From positions 1-12,456 of the forward strand of contig CAAECF010000056.1 in the NCBI GenBank assembly GCA_900754275.1: DNA of 12,456 nt, written 5' to 3'. The translations under genes were made by a program, and so were the position numbers. Positions within the stretch are counted from its first letter, which is position 1, and every line of letters starts with the position of its first letter. Origin of the DNA: an uncultured Collinsella sp. (lineage in GTDB: Bacteria; Actinomycetota; Coriobacteriia; Coriobacteriales; Coriobacteriaceae). The notes under the pieces are model-generated. The model ran no database searches and was not told the origin of the DNA. It saw only the letters and a program-made list of their open reading frames with translations. Positions 1-7,199 of the stretch are shown here, in pieces.

Positions 1-1101
1 CGTCGTGGAGAAGCGCTCCTCCTCGGAGGCAACGATACCCTTGACGAGCGCGACGTTCTTGAGCAACTCGGGATAGGCCTCGCCCATTTGAGCGTTGACC
101 TCGTCGATGAACTTGGTCAGGAAGGCACCCTCGATGCCCAGCAGGCGACCGTGGAACACGGCACGGCGGAGCAGACGGCGAAGGACGTACTCGCGACCCT
201 CGTTGCCGGGAAGGATGCCGTCCGAGATCATAAAGTCGACAGCACGGGAGTGGTCGGCGATGATGCGCAGGGAGCAGCTGGCGCCGGAGTAGTCATCGGC
301 GTCATAGGTCTTGCCGCTAATCTCCTCACCGAGTTTGATGAGGTGCTGCATCAGATCGCCGTCGTAATTGGCGGTCTTGTGCTGCATGATGGCAGCCATG
401 CGCTCCAGGCCCATGCCCGTATCGAGGTTGCGGTGCGGCAGCTCCGGCATGGAGCCGTCCTCCTGGCGGTCGTACTGGGTAAACACGAGGTTCCAGAACT
501 CAAGGAAGCGGTCGCAGTCGCAGCCGGGCTTGCAGTCGGGGCTGCCGCAACCGACCTCCTCGCCCATGTCAAAGTAGATCTCGGAGCACGGACCGCAGGG
601 GCCGGTGGGGCCAGCGGCCCAGAAGTTGTCGTCCTCGCCCAAGCGGGAGATGTGGTCCTCGGCAACGCCCAGGGAGCGCCACACGTCATGGGTCTCATCG
701 TCCTCGGTAAAGACGGTAAAGTACAGGCGGTCGAGCGGCAGCTTGAACTCCTTGGTGATGAGCTCAAAGGCCCAGGCGCAAGCCTGCTCCTTGGAGACGC
801 CGCCAAAAGAGAAATCGCCGAGCATCTCGAAGAACGACAGGTGACGGCCGTCCTCGCCGATGCAGTCGATGTCGTTGGTGCGGACGCACTTCTGGCAGGA
901 GATCGCGCCAATCTCCTTCATGGTCTTCTTGCCCTGGTAGTACTCCTTAAACTGGTTCATGCCGGCGTTGGCAAGCAGCAGTGAAGGATCGTCGGGGACG
1001 AGGGACGAAGAAGGATAGAGCTTAAGACCGCGCTCCTCAAAGAAGTTGAGGAACTTGGAGCGAATCTCGGCCGTAGTCATTGACGGGTAGTCAGCACTCA
1101 T
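1..1101 (-). CDS. alaS: Alanyl-tRNA synthetase, N-terminal part (3' end outside window)
   Basis: Cytoplasmic class II synthetase that charges tRNA-Ala with alanine. The reverse strand reads open from the ATG at 1101 to the window edge, giving 367 codons of an enzyme usually near 870-880 residues. The visible part is the catalytic domain and the start of the tRNA-recognition region. It shows the family N-terminus (SMTTAEIRSKFLNFFEERG, residues 7-25), the NAGMNQFK segment (45-52), CQKCVRTNDID (69-79), a motif 2 region ending SFFEMLGDFSFG (89-100), AAGPTGPCGPCSEIYFD, and a Cys-rich stretch (GCGSPDCKPGCDCDRF) leading into EFWNLVFTQ. The editing and C-Ala domains lie beyond the edge. GAGGAG sits about 9 bases before the ATG; a second in-frame ATG at 1080 is less likely. 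It follows a terminator, so it probably has its own promoter. The motif 2 region reads GEDGRH where many AlaRS have GRTARH, probably a lineage feature. Confidence 0.97.
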   Translation of the reverse strand, partial: MSADYPSMTTAEIRSKFLNFFEERGLKLYPSSSLVPDDPSLLLANAGMNQFKEYYQGKKTMKEIGAISCQKCVRTNDIDCIGEDGRHLSFFEMLGDFSFGGVSKEQACAWAFELITKEFKLPLDRLYFTVFTEDDETHDVWRSLGVAEDHISRLGEDDNFWAAGPTGPCGPCSEIYFDMGEEVGCGSPDCKPGCDCDRFLEFWNLVFTQYDRQEDGSMPELPHRNLDTGMGLERMAAIMQHKTANYDGDLMQHLIKLGEEISGKTYDADDYSGASCSLRIIADHSRAVDFMISDGILPGNEGREYVLRRLLRRAVFHGRLLGIEGAFLTKFIDEVNAQMGEAYPELLKNVALVKGIVASEEERFSTT

Positions 1102-1147
1102 AGAGGGAATCTCCTCGGTTTCACATCGAAACAGTTCAAACGTAACG

Positions 1148-1176
1148 ATATTACCATCCCACCGCGCAAGTGCAAA
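1148..1176 (-). promoter_or_regulatory. Possible sigma-70-type promoter for alaS
   Basis: On the minus strand, TTTGCA (1176-1171) and TAATAT (1153-1148) are separated by 17 bases, and the alaS start lies about 47 bases further on. Each box matches the vegetative consensus at only four of six positions. Support comes mainly from the spacing and from lying between the upstream terminator and alaS. The -35 box overlaps the T-run of that terminator. Confidence 0.3.
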
Positions 1177-1204
1177 AAAGAGGGCCGGCACAATGCCGGC
1201 CCTT
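1171..1204 (-). terminator. Rho-independent terminator after the sigma-factor/transporter operon
   Basis: A perfect 9-bp GC-rich stem (GGGCCGGCA at 1182-1190 with TGCCGGCCC at 1194-1202) encloses a 3-base loop. On the minus strand it is followed by CTCTTTTTTG, a good U-tract. It lies about 50 bases past the stop of the AI-2E-family gene and before alaS, so it should end the four-gene operon. Confidence 0.9.
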
Positions 1205-1253
1205 CAGCGAAATTGCATGTTAGTGCGTATGAATGTTAACCAGAATTACCCCG

Positions 1254-2663
1254 CTAGTTGTCGTCATCGTCCATGGAGCCGTCGATGCCGGTTTTGGTGT
1301 CGTCGTTCATATTGAAATCGTCGTCTTTGGCGAAGGGATTCTTGAAAAAGCCCGTAGCATCGGGCTGAAGGCCCGAGAGCTTCATCCAGGGATTATCGAG
1401 CTCGGGTTTGGGCATGGCCTGGGCCTCGGGCGCAGTCTCGTTACCGATGAGCTCGGACTCATAGATGAAGGTGTCGTCGCCGAGCGCGTCGTAGGCGGCG
1501 ACCGGGTTGCCATCGGCATCGCGGTACGGCGTGCCCTTAAACACGGCTCCGTCATAGGCCACAAGCTGACGGCCGGTCTCATTCTCGAAGTAGTACACGA
1601 AGATGCCCTTGAGGGCCGCACAAAGCGGGATGGCAATAATCATGCCGATGGGCCCCATGAGTGCCGAACCAATAACGAGAGCCGTAAGGCTCATAATGGG
1701 ATGCACCTGCACTGAGCTCTGCATGACCTTAGGCGAAATCACATTGTCGGTGACGTTTTGCGCGACCATCGTCACGATGAGCGTCCATAACGCCAACATG
1801 GGGCTGAACATAAAGCCGAGTACCGTGGCGATTGCCGCGCTCACCCAGGGACCGACGACCGGAACCAAGTGCATGATGCCAGTGAAGATAGACATGAGCG
1901 CCGCATACGGATGGCCGATAATCAGGAAGCCGATAAAGGCGAGGAAACCACCGCAGATGGACGTCACGACCATACCGCGCATGTAGCCGCCGACAGAGCG
2001 AGAAAGGATGGCGACCATAAAGCGGTACGAGGTCTCCTTCTCCTGACCGATGATGGTGCAAATCTCGTGATGCATGCGAGGGTAGTCGCAGGCCATCCAG
2101 TAGGCAAGCACCAGACCAAGGAAGATCACGAACAACTGCGAGGCCGTATTGGTGATGAGCGGGAACACACCGCGGCCAAGCTCGGCAGCAATCTGAGACA
2201 CATACTTCGATGCCACGGTAACCAGCGACGAAAGATTATCGTCCAAATACTCCTAGAGCGGCGTGTTATTGAGCGTCTTGGCATGCGAGATCATCTCGTT
2301 GAGATCGCCACCCGCAACACGAAGCTGCTCGGGCAGGCGGCTCAGGACTTCCATGATCTGACCAAAGAGAATCGGCGACAAGATGCAAACGACACCGACG
2401 AGCACGGCAACAACAACAATAAGCGCGATAAGCGAACCGATGCCGCGATTCACGCCATGGTGCTCGAGCCAGTTGGTGATCGGGGACATCACAAAGGCAA
2501 TGATGGAACCAACAGCGAGAAACTCGATAACCGGCGCCAGGATGCCCATAAGGTTAAAGATGACAGCGGCGATGACAATGCAGCCGACAACAGCCCAAAT
2601 GCGCAGCGTCAGAATGCGGGTGTCGCGCAGCACGCGATCGGTTTGTTGGGGGTGCTCACTCAT
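1254..2663 (-). pseudogene. AI-2E family (PF01594-type) membrane transporter, interrupted by an in-frame amber codon
   Basis: Polytopic inner-membrane protein of the AI-2E/YdiK/PerM-like family; members export small molecules or ions, and the substrate here cannot be told. One frame runs from the ATG at 2663 to TAG at 1254 (470 codons), broken only by TAG at codon 137 (2255-2253). Codons 1-136 hold the first hydrophobic helices (ILTLRIWAVVGCIVIAAVIF and following) and the soluble segment. The part after the amber holds the rest of the helices, the family signature near LVPVVGPWVSAAIATVLG, and ISPKVMQSSVQVHPIMSL with the final helix. A soluble tail of about 110 residues ends in an Asp-rich stretch. 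The ATG overlaps the sigma-factor stop by 4 bases (ATGA), implying coupled translation. A TTG at 2246, preceded by AGGAG only 3 bases away, could restart the C-terminal piece. CAG-to-TAG is the simplest origin, making the ancestral sequence PLQEYLDDN. Family identity is secure; whether the gene is dead, split or misread is not. Confidence 0.88.
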
Positions 2664-3451
2664 GAACGAATCATCACTCCGTCGGGGTCGATCTTGTCCT
2701 GAATCTTCTTAAGCGTGCGGCGCAGCAGACGCGAAACCTGCACCTGAGAAATACCCAGCTTCTTGGCGATCTCGATCTGGGTCATGCCCTTCAGAAAGCG
2801 CAGCTCGATCACCTCGCGCTCGCGCGGCGAGAAATCACGGATGGCTTCCTCGATCACTAGGCGGTCATCAGTAAAGTCGAGCTCGTTGTCGTCGTCGGCG
2901 TAACGGTCGAGAATCGAAGGGGCATCGTCGGAATCGGACGCACCAGGAGCCTCGATGGGCACCGAGGTATAGGCCGAAGACGATTCCATAGCCTCGAGGA
3001 CCTCATCGACAGTCACATCTAGATACTCAGCGATCTCCTCAACCTTGGGCGAACGCTGCAGCTCGTTGGTAAGTTTGTCAGTAGCCTGGTTGACCTTGGC
3101 CGAGAGCTCCTGCAGACGACGCGGTACGCGCACACTCCAGCCCTTGTCGCGAAAATGCCGTTTGATCTCGCCCAGGATAGTGGGTGTCGCAAACGTCGTG
3201 AACTCGAGTCCGCGCTCGGGATCAAAACGGTCGATAGCCTTGAGCAAGCCCAGATAGCCGACCTGCATGAGGTCGTCGAGCGGCTCGCCGCGATTCTTAA
3301 ATTTGTTGGCAAGAAACCTTACCAGGTTCATATGGGACATGACGAGCTGCTCACGGGCGTCCGGATCACCGGTCTCCTTGTAACGACGAAACAGCTCGCG
3401 GGTTTTCTCCTTGTCCCAAGCGGTCTTGCCGCTCCGGGAACGTTCGGTCAT
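2660..3451 (-). CDS. SigB/SigF/SigG-family RNA polymerase sigma factor
   Basis: Alternative sigma factor of the SigB/SigF group (263 residues, usual length about 250-265), which directs RNA polymerase to stress-type promoters. Region 2 is clear: NLVRFLANKFKNRGEPLDDLMQVGYLGLLKAIDRFDPERG, then EFTTFATPTILGEIKRHFRDKGWSVRVPRRLQEL, the group's hallmark. Region 3 (about residues 120-155) contains SPKVEEIAEYLDVTVDEVLEAM. An acidic linker (ASDSDDAPSILDRYADDDNELD) precedes region 4 with its helix-turn-helix MTQIEIAKKLGISQVQVSRLLRRTLKKI. The ATG at 3451 is one base past the stop of the anti-sigma gene, with AAGGCGG upstream inside that gene. Its TGA overlaps the ATG of the transporter gene. The adjacent RsbW-like gene suggests it is held inactive by direct binding. 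No sporulation genes are nearby, so a stress or envelope role is more likely than a forespore role. It could be named sigB or sigF; I leave the symbol open. Confidence 0.95.
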   Translation of the reverse strand: MTERSRSGKTAWDKEKTRELFRRYKETGDPDAREQLVMSHMNLVRFLANKFKNRGEPLDDLMQVGYLGLLKAIDRFDPERGLEFTTFATPTILGEIKRHFRDKGWSVRVPRRLQELSAKVNQATDKLTNELQRSPKVEEIAEYLDVTVDEVLEAMESSSAYTSVPIEAPGASDSDDAPSILDRYADDDNELDFTDDRLVIEEAIRDFSPREREVIELRFLKGMTQIEIAKKLGISQVQVSRLLRRTLKKIQDKIDPDGVMIRS

Positions 3452-3452
3452 A

Positions 3453-3830
3453 TTAGATATCCGCCTTGAGGTCGAGGGAAAGCGTCAGGGGCGCCGTAGT
3501 CTTTTCGTAGGAGTCGCACACGCTCGCGAGGATGAGCTCGGCATACACCGCAGCCTGGTCGTCTTCATCGACCGTAGCCTGGTCGCCAAAGGTAATAGTC
3601 ATGCCAACGTGGGTCTCATCGACATCGAATTTGATGGTGATGTCATCGCAGTCGACCGCGGTGCAACCAAAGATGAAAGCCTCCTCAGCAGCCATGCGGA
3701 TGTCCTCGATGCGATCGACAGACATAGAGCACAGGGCACCAACGTTGGCTGCCGTCATGCGCACAAGGCGAGCGAGACGCGGGTCACCGGCAACGGTCAG
3801 CGTGATAGGGCAGGTTGCTTCGCTACTCAT
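3453..3830 (-). CDS. RsbW-like anti-sigma factor with degenerate ATP-binding motifs
   Basis: 125-residue cytoplasmic protein immediately upstream of the SigB-like sigma factor, the position of RsbW/SpoIIAB anti-sigma factors. The segment SVDRIEDIRMAAEEAFIFG (37-55) lines up with the helix around the N-box of RsbW (IEDMKVAVSEAVTNAV in Bacillus subtilis), and the alternating strands after it fit the GHKL fold. The catalytic features are missing: the N-box Asn is Phe54, the G1 box DxGxG is replaced by FGDQATVDED (81-90), and the glycine-rich G2 segment reads AAVYAELILASVCD (93-106). I infer that it can bind a sigma factor but probably cannot bind ATP or phosphorylate an anti-anti-sigma partner. 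The ATG at 3830 is chosen because CTGAGGAG precedes it and an upstream extension would only read through the DUF948 gene out of frame. It overlaps that gene by 8 bases. No RsbV-like gene is visible. Function rests on context plus weak similarity. Confidence 0.82.
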   Translation of the reverse strand: MSSEATCPITLTVAGDPRLARLVRMTAANVGALCSMSVDRIEDIRMAAEEAFIFGCTAVDCDDITIKFDVDETHVGMTITFGDQATVDEDDQAAVYAELILASVCDSYEKTTAPLTLSLDLKADI

Positions 3831-4410
3831 CGCAGGACTCCTCAGAGGTCTCGGCGGGCGTATAGGTGTAATACTGAGCCGGCTTGGATACAGACTTCTG
3901 ACCATCATCGTCGCCCGCGGCGGCCTCGTCCTCGCCAATTAGGACGCGCTCGGTAGGCTGCTCGGCCTCCGCAGCGGCAGCGGCGAGCTTGCGATCGGCG
4001 TCGGCTGCAGGAGCCTTCACCTTATTGAAGAGCTTCTGCACAGCACCGGCGGCAGAGTCGGTCACGCTCGACACAGCATTGCTGGCCTCGGCCATGCTGC
4101 CCGTAACCTCGGAAATGTCGCGAACCACGGCTTCGACCTCTACGAGATTGGAGGTAAGGGCATCAACTGCCGTCTTGCTCGACTTAAGCAGCGGCTCCAT
4201 CTGGGCAAGCGCCGGCGTAAGCTCATCGACAGCGCCATCGAGCTTTGCCACCACAGGCTGAGCCTCGGCGATGGTGTTGTTGAGGTCGTTCACGGTCTTA
4301 TCGAGCGAGTCGACAACATTGCGGGTCTTGCGCAGGGTAAGCGCGAGCTCAGCGATGGCCCACACGCCGGCAACGGCGAGCAGCAGCAGGGCGATTTGAA
4401 TGGGACTCAT
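3823..4410 (-). CDS. DUF948-type membrane-anchored coiled-coil protein
   Basis: 195-residue protein resembling the DUF948 family, which includes the B. subtilis general-stress protein YtxG; molecular function is unknown. Residues 4-25 (IQIALLLLAVAGVWAIAELALT) form one N-terminal membrane segment. Residues about 28-125 have a heptad-like pattern rich in Val, Leu, Asp, Asn and Ser (VVDSLDKTVNDLNNTIAEAQPVVAKLDGAVDEL), predicting a long helical coiled coil. The remainder is Ala/Glu/Asp-rich, probably disordered, and ends YYTYTPAETSEESCDE. The ATG at 4410 has GGGAGG about 6 bases upstream. It is the first gene of the operon with the anti-sigma factor, sigma factor and transporter, and its stop lies inside the next gene. 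Its link to SigB-type stress regulation in Bacillus fits this placement. An envelope-stress or sigma-associated structural role is inference. Confidence 0.85.
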   Translation of the reverse strand: MSPIQIALLLLAVAGVWAIAELALTLRKTRNVVDSLDKTVNDLNNTIAEAQPVVAKLDGAVDELTPALAQMEPLLKSSKTAVDALTSNLVEVEAVVRDISEVTGSMAEASNAVSSVTDSAAGAVQKLFNKVKAPAADADRKLAAAAAEAEQPTERVLIGEDEAAAGDDDGQKSVSKPAQYYTYTPAETSEESCDE

Positions 4411-4450
4411 ACAAGCCTCCCGGAAGAATCGAAATACAGACGCTTTTCAT

Positions 4451-4468
4451 GGTACCCCAAAGGGGACC
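4451..4468. other. Imperfect palindrome in the leader of the sigma-factor operon
   Basis: GGTACCCCAAAGGGGACC: CCCC/GGGG arms around AAA, extended by GGTA/ACC with one unpaired base. It lies in the 100-base gap between rarA and the DUF948 gene, about 40 bases before the latter's start. Read on the minus strand it contains GGGGTACC, which resembles the GGGTA(T) -10 box of SigB/SigF promoters, but I cannot find a convincing matching -35 box. No T-run follows on either strand, so it is not a clear terminator. Operator, leader hairpin or chance are all possible. Confidence 0.3.
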
Positions 4469-4510
4469 GAACATGCCAAGAGCAGCAACGTGGGACAAAA
4501 TTATCAGCAG

Positions 4511-5866
4511 CTACCTCGGTGCATTCCCGCTGCGGTCTCGTTCGCTTTGCTCTACGCGCCACTCTTCCCAGCCGCGCCCGGCAGGCTGCCAAAATGCACC
4601 GCGTTCCAAGCCTTCGGGCAAATAGCGCTGATCGACCCAGCCTTCGGGATAATCATGTGGATACTTATACACACCGTATTCATCGCTGCCCGGGCGATGG
4701 CGATCGCGCAGATAACTCGGCACCTCGCGAAGCCCACTAGAATGGATATCGGCCAGCGCCGCATCGATCGAAGCCTCACACGCGTTGGATTTTGGCGCCA
4801 AGCACACATAGAGTGCAGCCTGAGCCAGGTTAATGCGGCACTCGGGATAGCCAATGACCTCGGCAGACTTAAACGCGGCATGCGCCACCAAAAGCGCCTG
4901 CGGGTCGGCGTTGCCAACATCCTCAGAAGCGTGAATCATAATGCGGCGAGCGATAAACTTAGGATCCTCCCCAGCATCGATCATGCGCGCGAGCCAATAG
5001 ATCGTGGCATCGGGGTCACTACCGCGCATGGACTTGATGAACGCACTGATGATGTCGTAGTGCATGTCGCCGTTTTTGTCATACGTAAAGCCGCGACGCG
5101 GGTTGGCAATCTTCACGTCATCCACGGTGATGGGATAGCGCTCCCCCGCCGCAGGCGCTGGCGTTCCCTCGGTATCGGGACGCGTGACGGCAATCTCGCT
5201 CGCAAGCTCGAGCGTCGTGAGCGCCGAGCGAGCGTCACCCGCTGCCAGCGTGCAAATGGTCTTGACCGTATCCTCATCGGCCGAGAACTTTCCGTTCAAG
5301 CCCTGTGGTGCCTCGAGCGCACGCTCAATAAGCGTGGCGATATCCTCATCCTTCAGATGTTCAAGCTCCACCACGCGCCCGCGCGACAACAGTGCCGAGT
5401 TGACCTCAAAGTACGGGTTCTCTGTCGTAGCGCCAATCATAATGACGGTACGGTTCTCAACTGCATGCAGCAGGGCATCCTGCTGCGACTTAGAGAAGCG
5501 GTGAATCTCATCGATGAATAGAATGGTGCGGCGGTCGTACGTATTCAGGCGCGTCTTGGCCTCATCAATCACACGACGCAGGTCCTTCACGGTACCCGTG
5601 ACGGCGCTGACCTCAACAAACTCGCTCTTGGTATGGTTGGCGATAATGTGGGCCAGCGTCGTCTTGCCCGTACCGGCAGGCCCGTACAGAATCACGCTCG
5701 AAAGCACGTCGTGCTCGATCGCGGCACGCAGCCATGAACCCTTACCGACGGCCTTTTGCTGGCCCACGTACTCGTCGAGCGAATTGGGGCGCATGCGCAC
5801 CGCAAGCGGCGCATTCTGAAAGGAACGCTCGCGCGTCGAAGCAGAAAAAAGGTCGTCCATAGCCAT
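4511..5866 (-). CDS. rarA: Replication-associated recombination protein A (AAA+ ATPase, MgsA/RarA)
   Basis: Cytoplasmic AAA+ ATPase related to clamp-loader subunits and RuvB, acting at stalled replication forks and at single-strand/double-strand junctions with SSB. With the start at 5866 the protein has 451 residues, normal for the family. The N-terminus shows PLAVRMRPNSLDEYVGQQ. Walker A is GPAGTGKTT (62-70), Walker B is ILFIDEIHRF (Asp119-Glu120), and sensor 1 is GATTENP (about 145-151), followed by SALLSRGRVVEL. The C-terminal tetramerisation region carries the family signature DLI-type SAFIKSMRGSDPDATIYWLARMIDAGEDPKFIARRIMIHASEDVGNADP, then LAPKSNA and a C-terminal YKYPHDYPEGWVDQRYLP. Possible starts are TTG 5878, ATG 5866 and ATG 5860; none has a strong ribosome site, and 5860 (MDDLF) is almost as likely. 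It starts about 55 bases after the dGTPase gene, where TATACT at 5899-5904 may be a weak -10 box. Confidence 0.96.
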   Translation of the reverse strand: MAMDDLFSASTRERSFQNAPLAVRMRPNSLDEYVGQQKAVGKGSWLRAAIEHDVLSSVILYGPAGTGKTTLAHIIANHTKSEFVEVSAVTGTVKDLRRVIDEAKTRLNTYDRRTILFIDEIHRFSKSQQDALLHAVENRTVIMIGATTENPYFEVNSALLSRGRVVELEHLKDEDIATLIERALEAPQGLNGKFSADEDTVKTICTLAAGDARSALTTLELASEIAVTRPDTEGTPAPAAGERYPITVDDVKIANPRRGFTYDKNGDMHYDIISAFIKSMRGSDPDATIYWLARMIDAGEDPKFIARRIMIHASEDVGNADPQALLVAHAAFKSAEVIGYPECRINLAQAALYVCLAPKSNACEASIDAALADIHSSGLREVPSYLRDRHRPGSDEYGVYKYPHDYPEGWVDQRYLPEGLERGAFWQPAGRGWEEWRVEQSERDRSGNAPR

Positions 5867-5920
5867 CCCGTGTATCAATCAAAAACGTTTTCCACTAACA
5901 GTATACCGAATTAATACGAA

Positions 5921-7168
5921 CTACCGTTCGTTAATATAGGTACGGTGCGGAAACTCCAGACCAGGGAACAGCTTGCTCGTCAGCTCGCAGAAATAACCGT
6001 CCGTCATGCTCGCGATATAATCCACCACGGCTTGATCCTTGTCGTCCTGCCAGGCATAGGTGCGATCATAGTAGGAAAGCTGCTGCTCAATGCGCGAAAT
6101 ATGGTGCTTAAAGATGTAAGAGGACTCGTCACCACTGTTTAGATCCCGCAGGCAACGGTCGTAGAGCTTTTCGAACGCCTCGCGCAGCTCCACCTCGGAA
6201 TCGCCTTCGATACCGCCCTTGCTATAGATCTTCTCGTAGTTCTCGCGCTTGGCTCGGCGGATTTCCTCAAACAGGTCCTCGCTCATCTCGATGCGCGGCT
6301 TACCATAGCTGTGCTCAACGATATCGATGGAAGCGTGCGTAAGGATCCAACTGTTGTAGGCACCGCCCCGGCCATCATCAAAAGCGTCGGGTGACAGCAG
6401 GCCCGCCGCGATCGCATCCTGACGGTCACGACCGACGTAGGCAAGAATATCCGAGATGCGAACGACGCAGCCCTCGAGCGTCATGGGACGCAGATGCCCA
6501 ATTGCGCTATAGCCCGTGGCAATGCAATCCTCAACCGTCTGGTCAAACTGGTCAAAGGAGCTCATGTCCGAGAGCTCAAACACACGCTGCTCGTACTCGC
6601 CGTTATGGCATAGCACGCCATCGAGCGTCTGAAGCGACACGTTGCGGCCGTACAGTGCGTCGAGCACGCGGACCGACTGCACGTTATGGAAAAAATAACG
6701 CCCCGTACGCTCATGATAGATATCGTTGAGGAAGCGCTCGCCGGCATGGCCGAAAGGCGTGTGTCCCAAGTCGTGACCCAGGCCAATCGCCTCGATCAGA
6801 TCGCAATTGAGCCCCAGGGCGCGACCGATATCGCGCGCAATGCGCGAGACAAGCTGCACGTGCAAACCGCGGCGTGACAGATCGTCATTGCTACGGAAGC
6901 TAAAGACCTGCGTTTTACCTGCATAACGGGTGTACGCCGGAAGATGAAGTATCTTTTCGGTATCGCGCATAAACGCCGGACGCATAAGCGTGCCTTTGTC
7001 GGCAGCGCGATCAATACGACGAATGACCTGATCGTCGTTGCAACGATACGGGTTGACATAGCCCGAAGCACGATCGGCGGCAATGCGCTCGACAAGCTCG
7101 GGCGACAACGCCGAGGGAATACGGTCCATGCGCGCCTTAATGACGGCCGTTTCTTGATTAGATTCCAT
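5921..7168 (-). CDS. dgt: dGTPase-type HD-domain deoxynucleotide triphosphohydrolase
   Basis: HD-superfamily hydrolase of the deoxyguanosinetriphosphate triphosphohydrolase group, which splits dNTPs into deoxynucleoside and triphosphate and trims dNTP pools. It has 415 residues from the ATG at 7168. Metal ligands are visible: His103 in SRRGLHVQLVSRIARDIGRAL, the His132-Asp133 pair in GLGHDLGHTPFGHAGE (129-144), and the later Asp in RISDILAYVGRDRQDA. The preceding PAYTRYAGKTQVFSF is the counterpart of the RLxxKTQV box of dGTPases. The start is fixed by AAGGAG six bases upstream; the in-frame extension to 7195 has nothing comparable. It lies 31 bases after the prepilin-peptidase gene and before rarA, so dNTP control and fork maintenance may be co-transcribed. 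Preference for dGTP over other dNTPs cannot be read from sequence, so the symbol is by family. Confidence 0.92.
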   Translation of the reverse strand: MESNQETAVIKARMDRIPSALSPELVERIAADRASGYVNPYRCNDDQVIRRIDRAADKGTLMRPAFMRDTEKILHLPAYTRYAGKTQVFSFRSNDDLSRRGLHVQLVSRIARDIGRALGLNCDLIEAIGLGHDLGHTPFGHAGERFLNDIYHERTGRYFFHNVQSVRVLDALYGRNVSLQTLDGVLCHNGEYEQRVFELSDMSSFDQFDQTVEDCIATGYSAIGHLRPMTLEGCVVRISDILAYVGRDRQDAIAAGLLSPDAFDDGRGGAYNSWILTHASIDIVEHSYGKPRIEMSEDLFEEIRRAKRENYEKIYSKGGIEGDSEVELREAFEKLYDRCLRDLNSGDESSYIFKHHISRIEQQLSYYDRTYAWQDDKDQAVVDYIASMTDGYFCELTSKLFPGLEFPHRTYINER

Positions 7169-7199
7169 GGCATGCTCCTTAAAAAGGATGCGCAATCGG

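Noticed and set aside
88..984. Plus-strand open frame of 298 codons, Val/Ala/Leu-rich
   Set aside because: Antisense to alaS, which reads unambiguously on the other strand; long antisense frames are common in GC-rich DNA.
2253..2255. Recoding of the amber codon by pyrrolysine or a suppressor tRNA
   Set aside because: TAG ends several neighbouring genes normally, no recoding element is visible, and a single nonsense mutation is simpler.
1254..2663. Quorum-sensing role from the family name AI-2E
   Set aside because: The family name reflects an early proposal for one member; many members move other substrates, and no lux-type gene is nearby.
1869..2702. Plus-strand open frame of 277 codons crossing the amber site
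   Set aside because: Highly charged Asp/His/Arg/Lys composition typical of the reverse of membrane-protein codons; antisense to the AI-2E-family gene.
2660..3451. Sporulation sigma factor SigF
   Set aside because: Sequence is in the SigB/SigF group, but no sporulation genes are present and the organism type suggested is non-sporulating.
4400..5521. Plus-strand open frame of 373 codons
   Set aside because: It lies opposite rarA, which has full AAA+ motifs; the plus-strand product has no recognisable domain and is Arg/His-rich shadow sequence.
5900..5935. Inverted repeat ACGAAC-TACC-GTTCGT at the dGTPase stop as a terminator
   Set aside because: Only six pairs, AT-rich surroundings and no following T-run; too weak to call.
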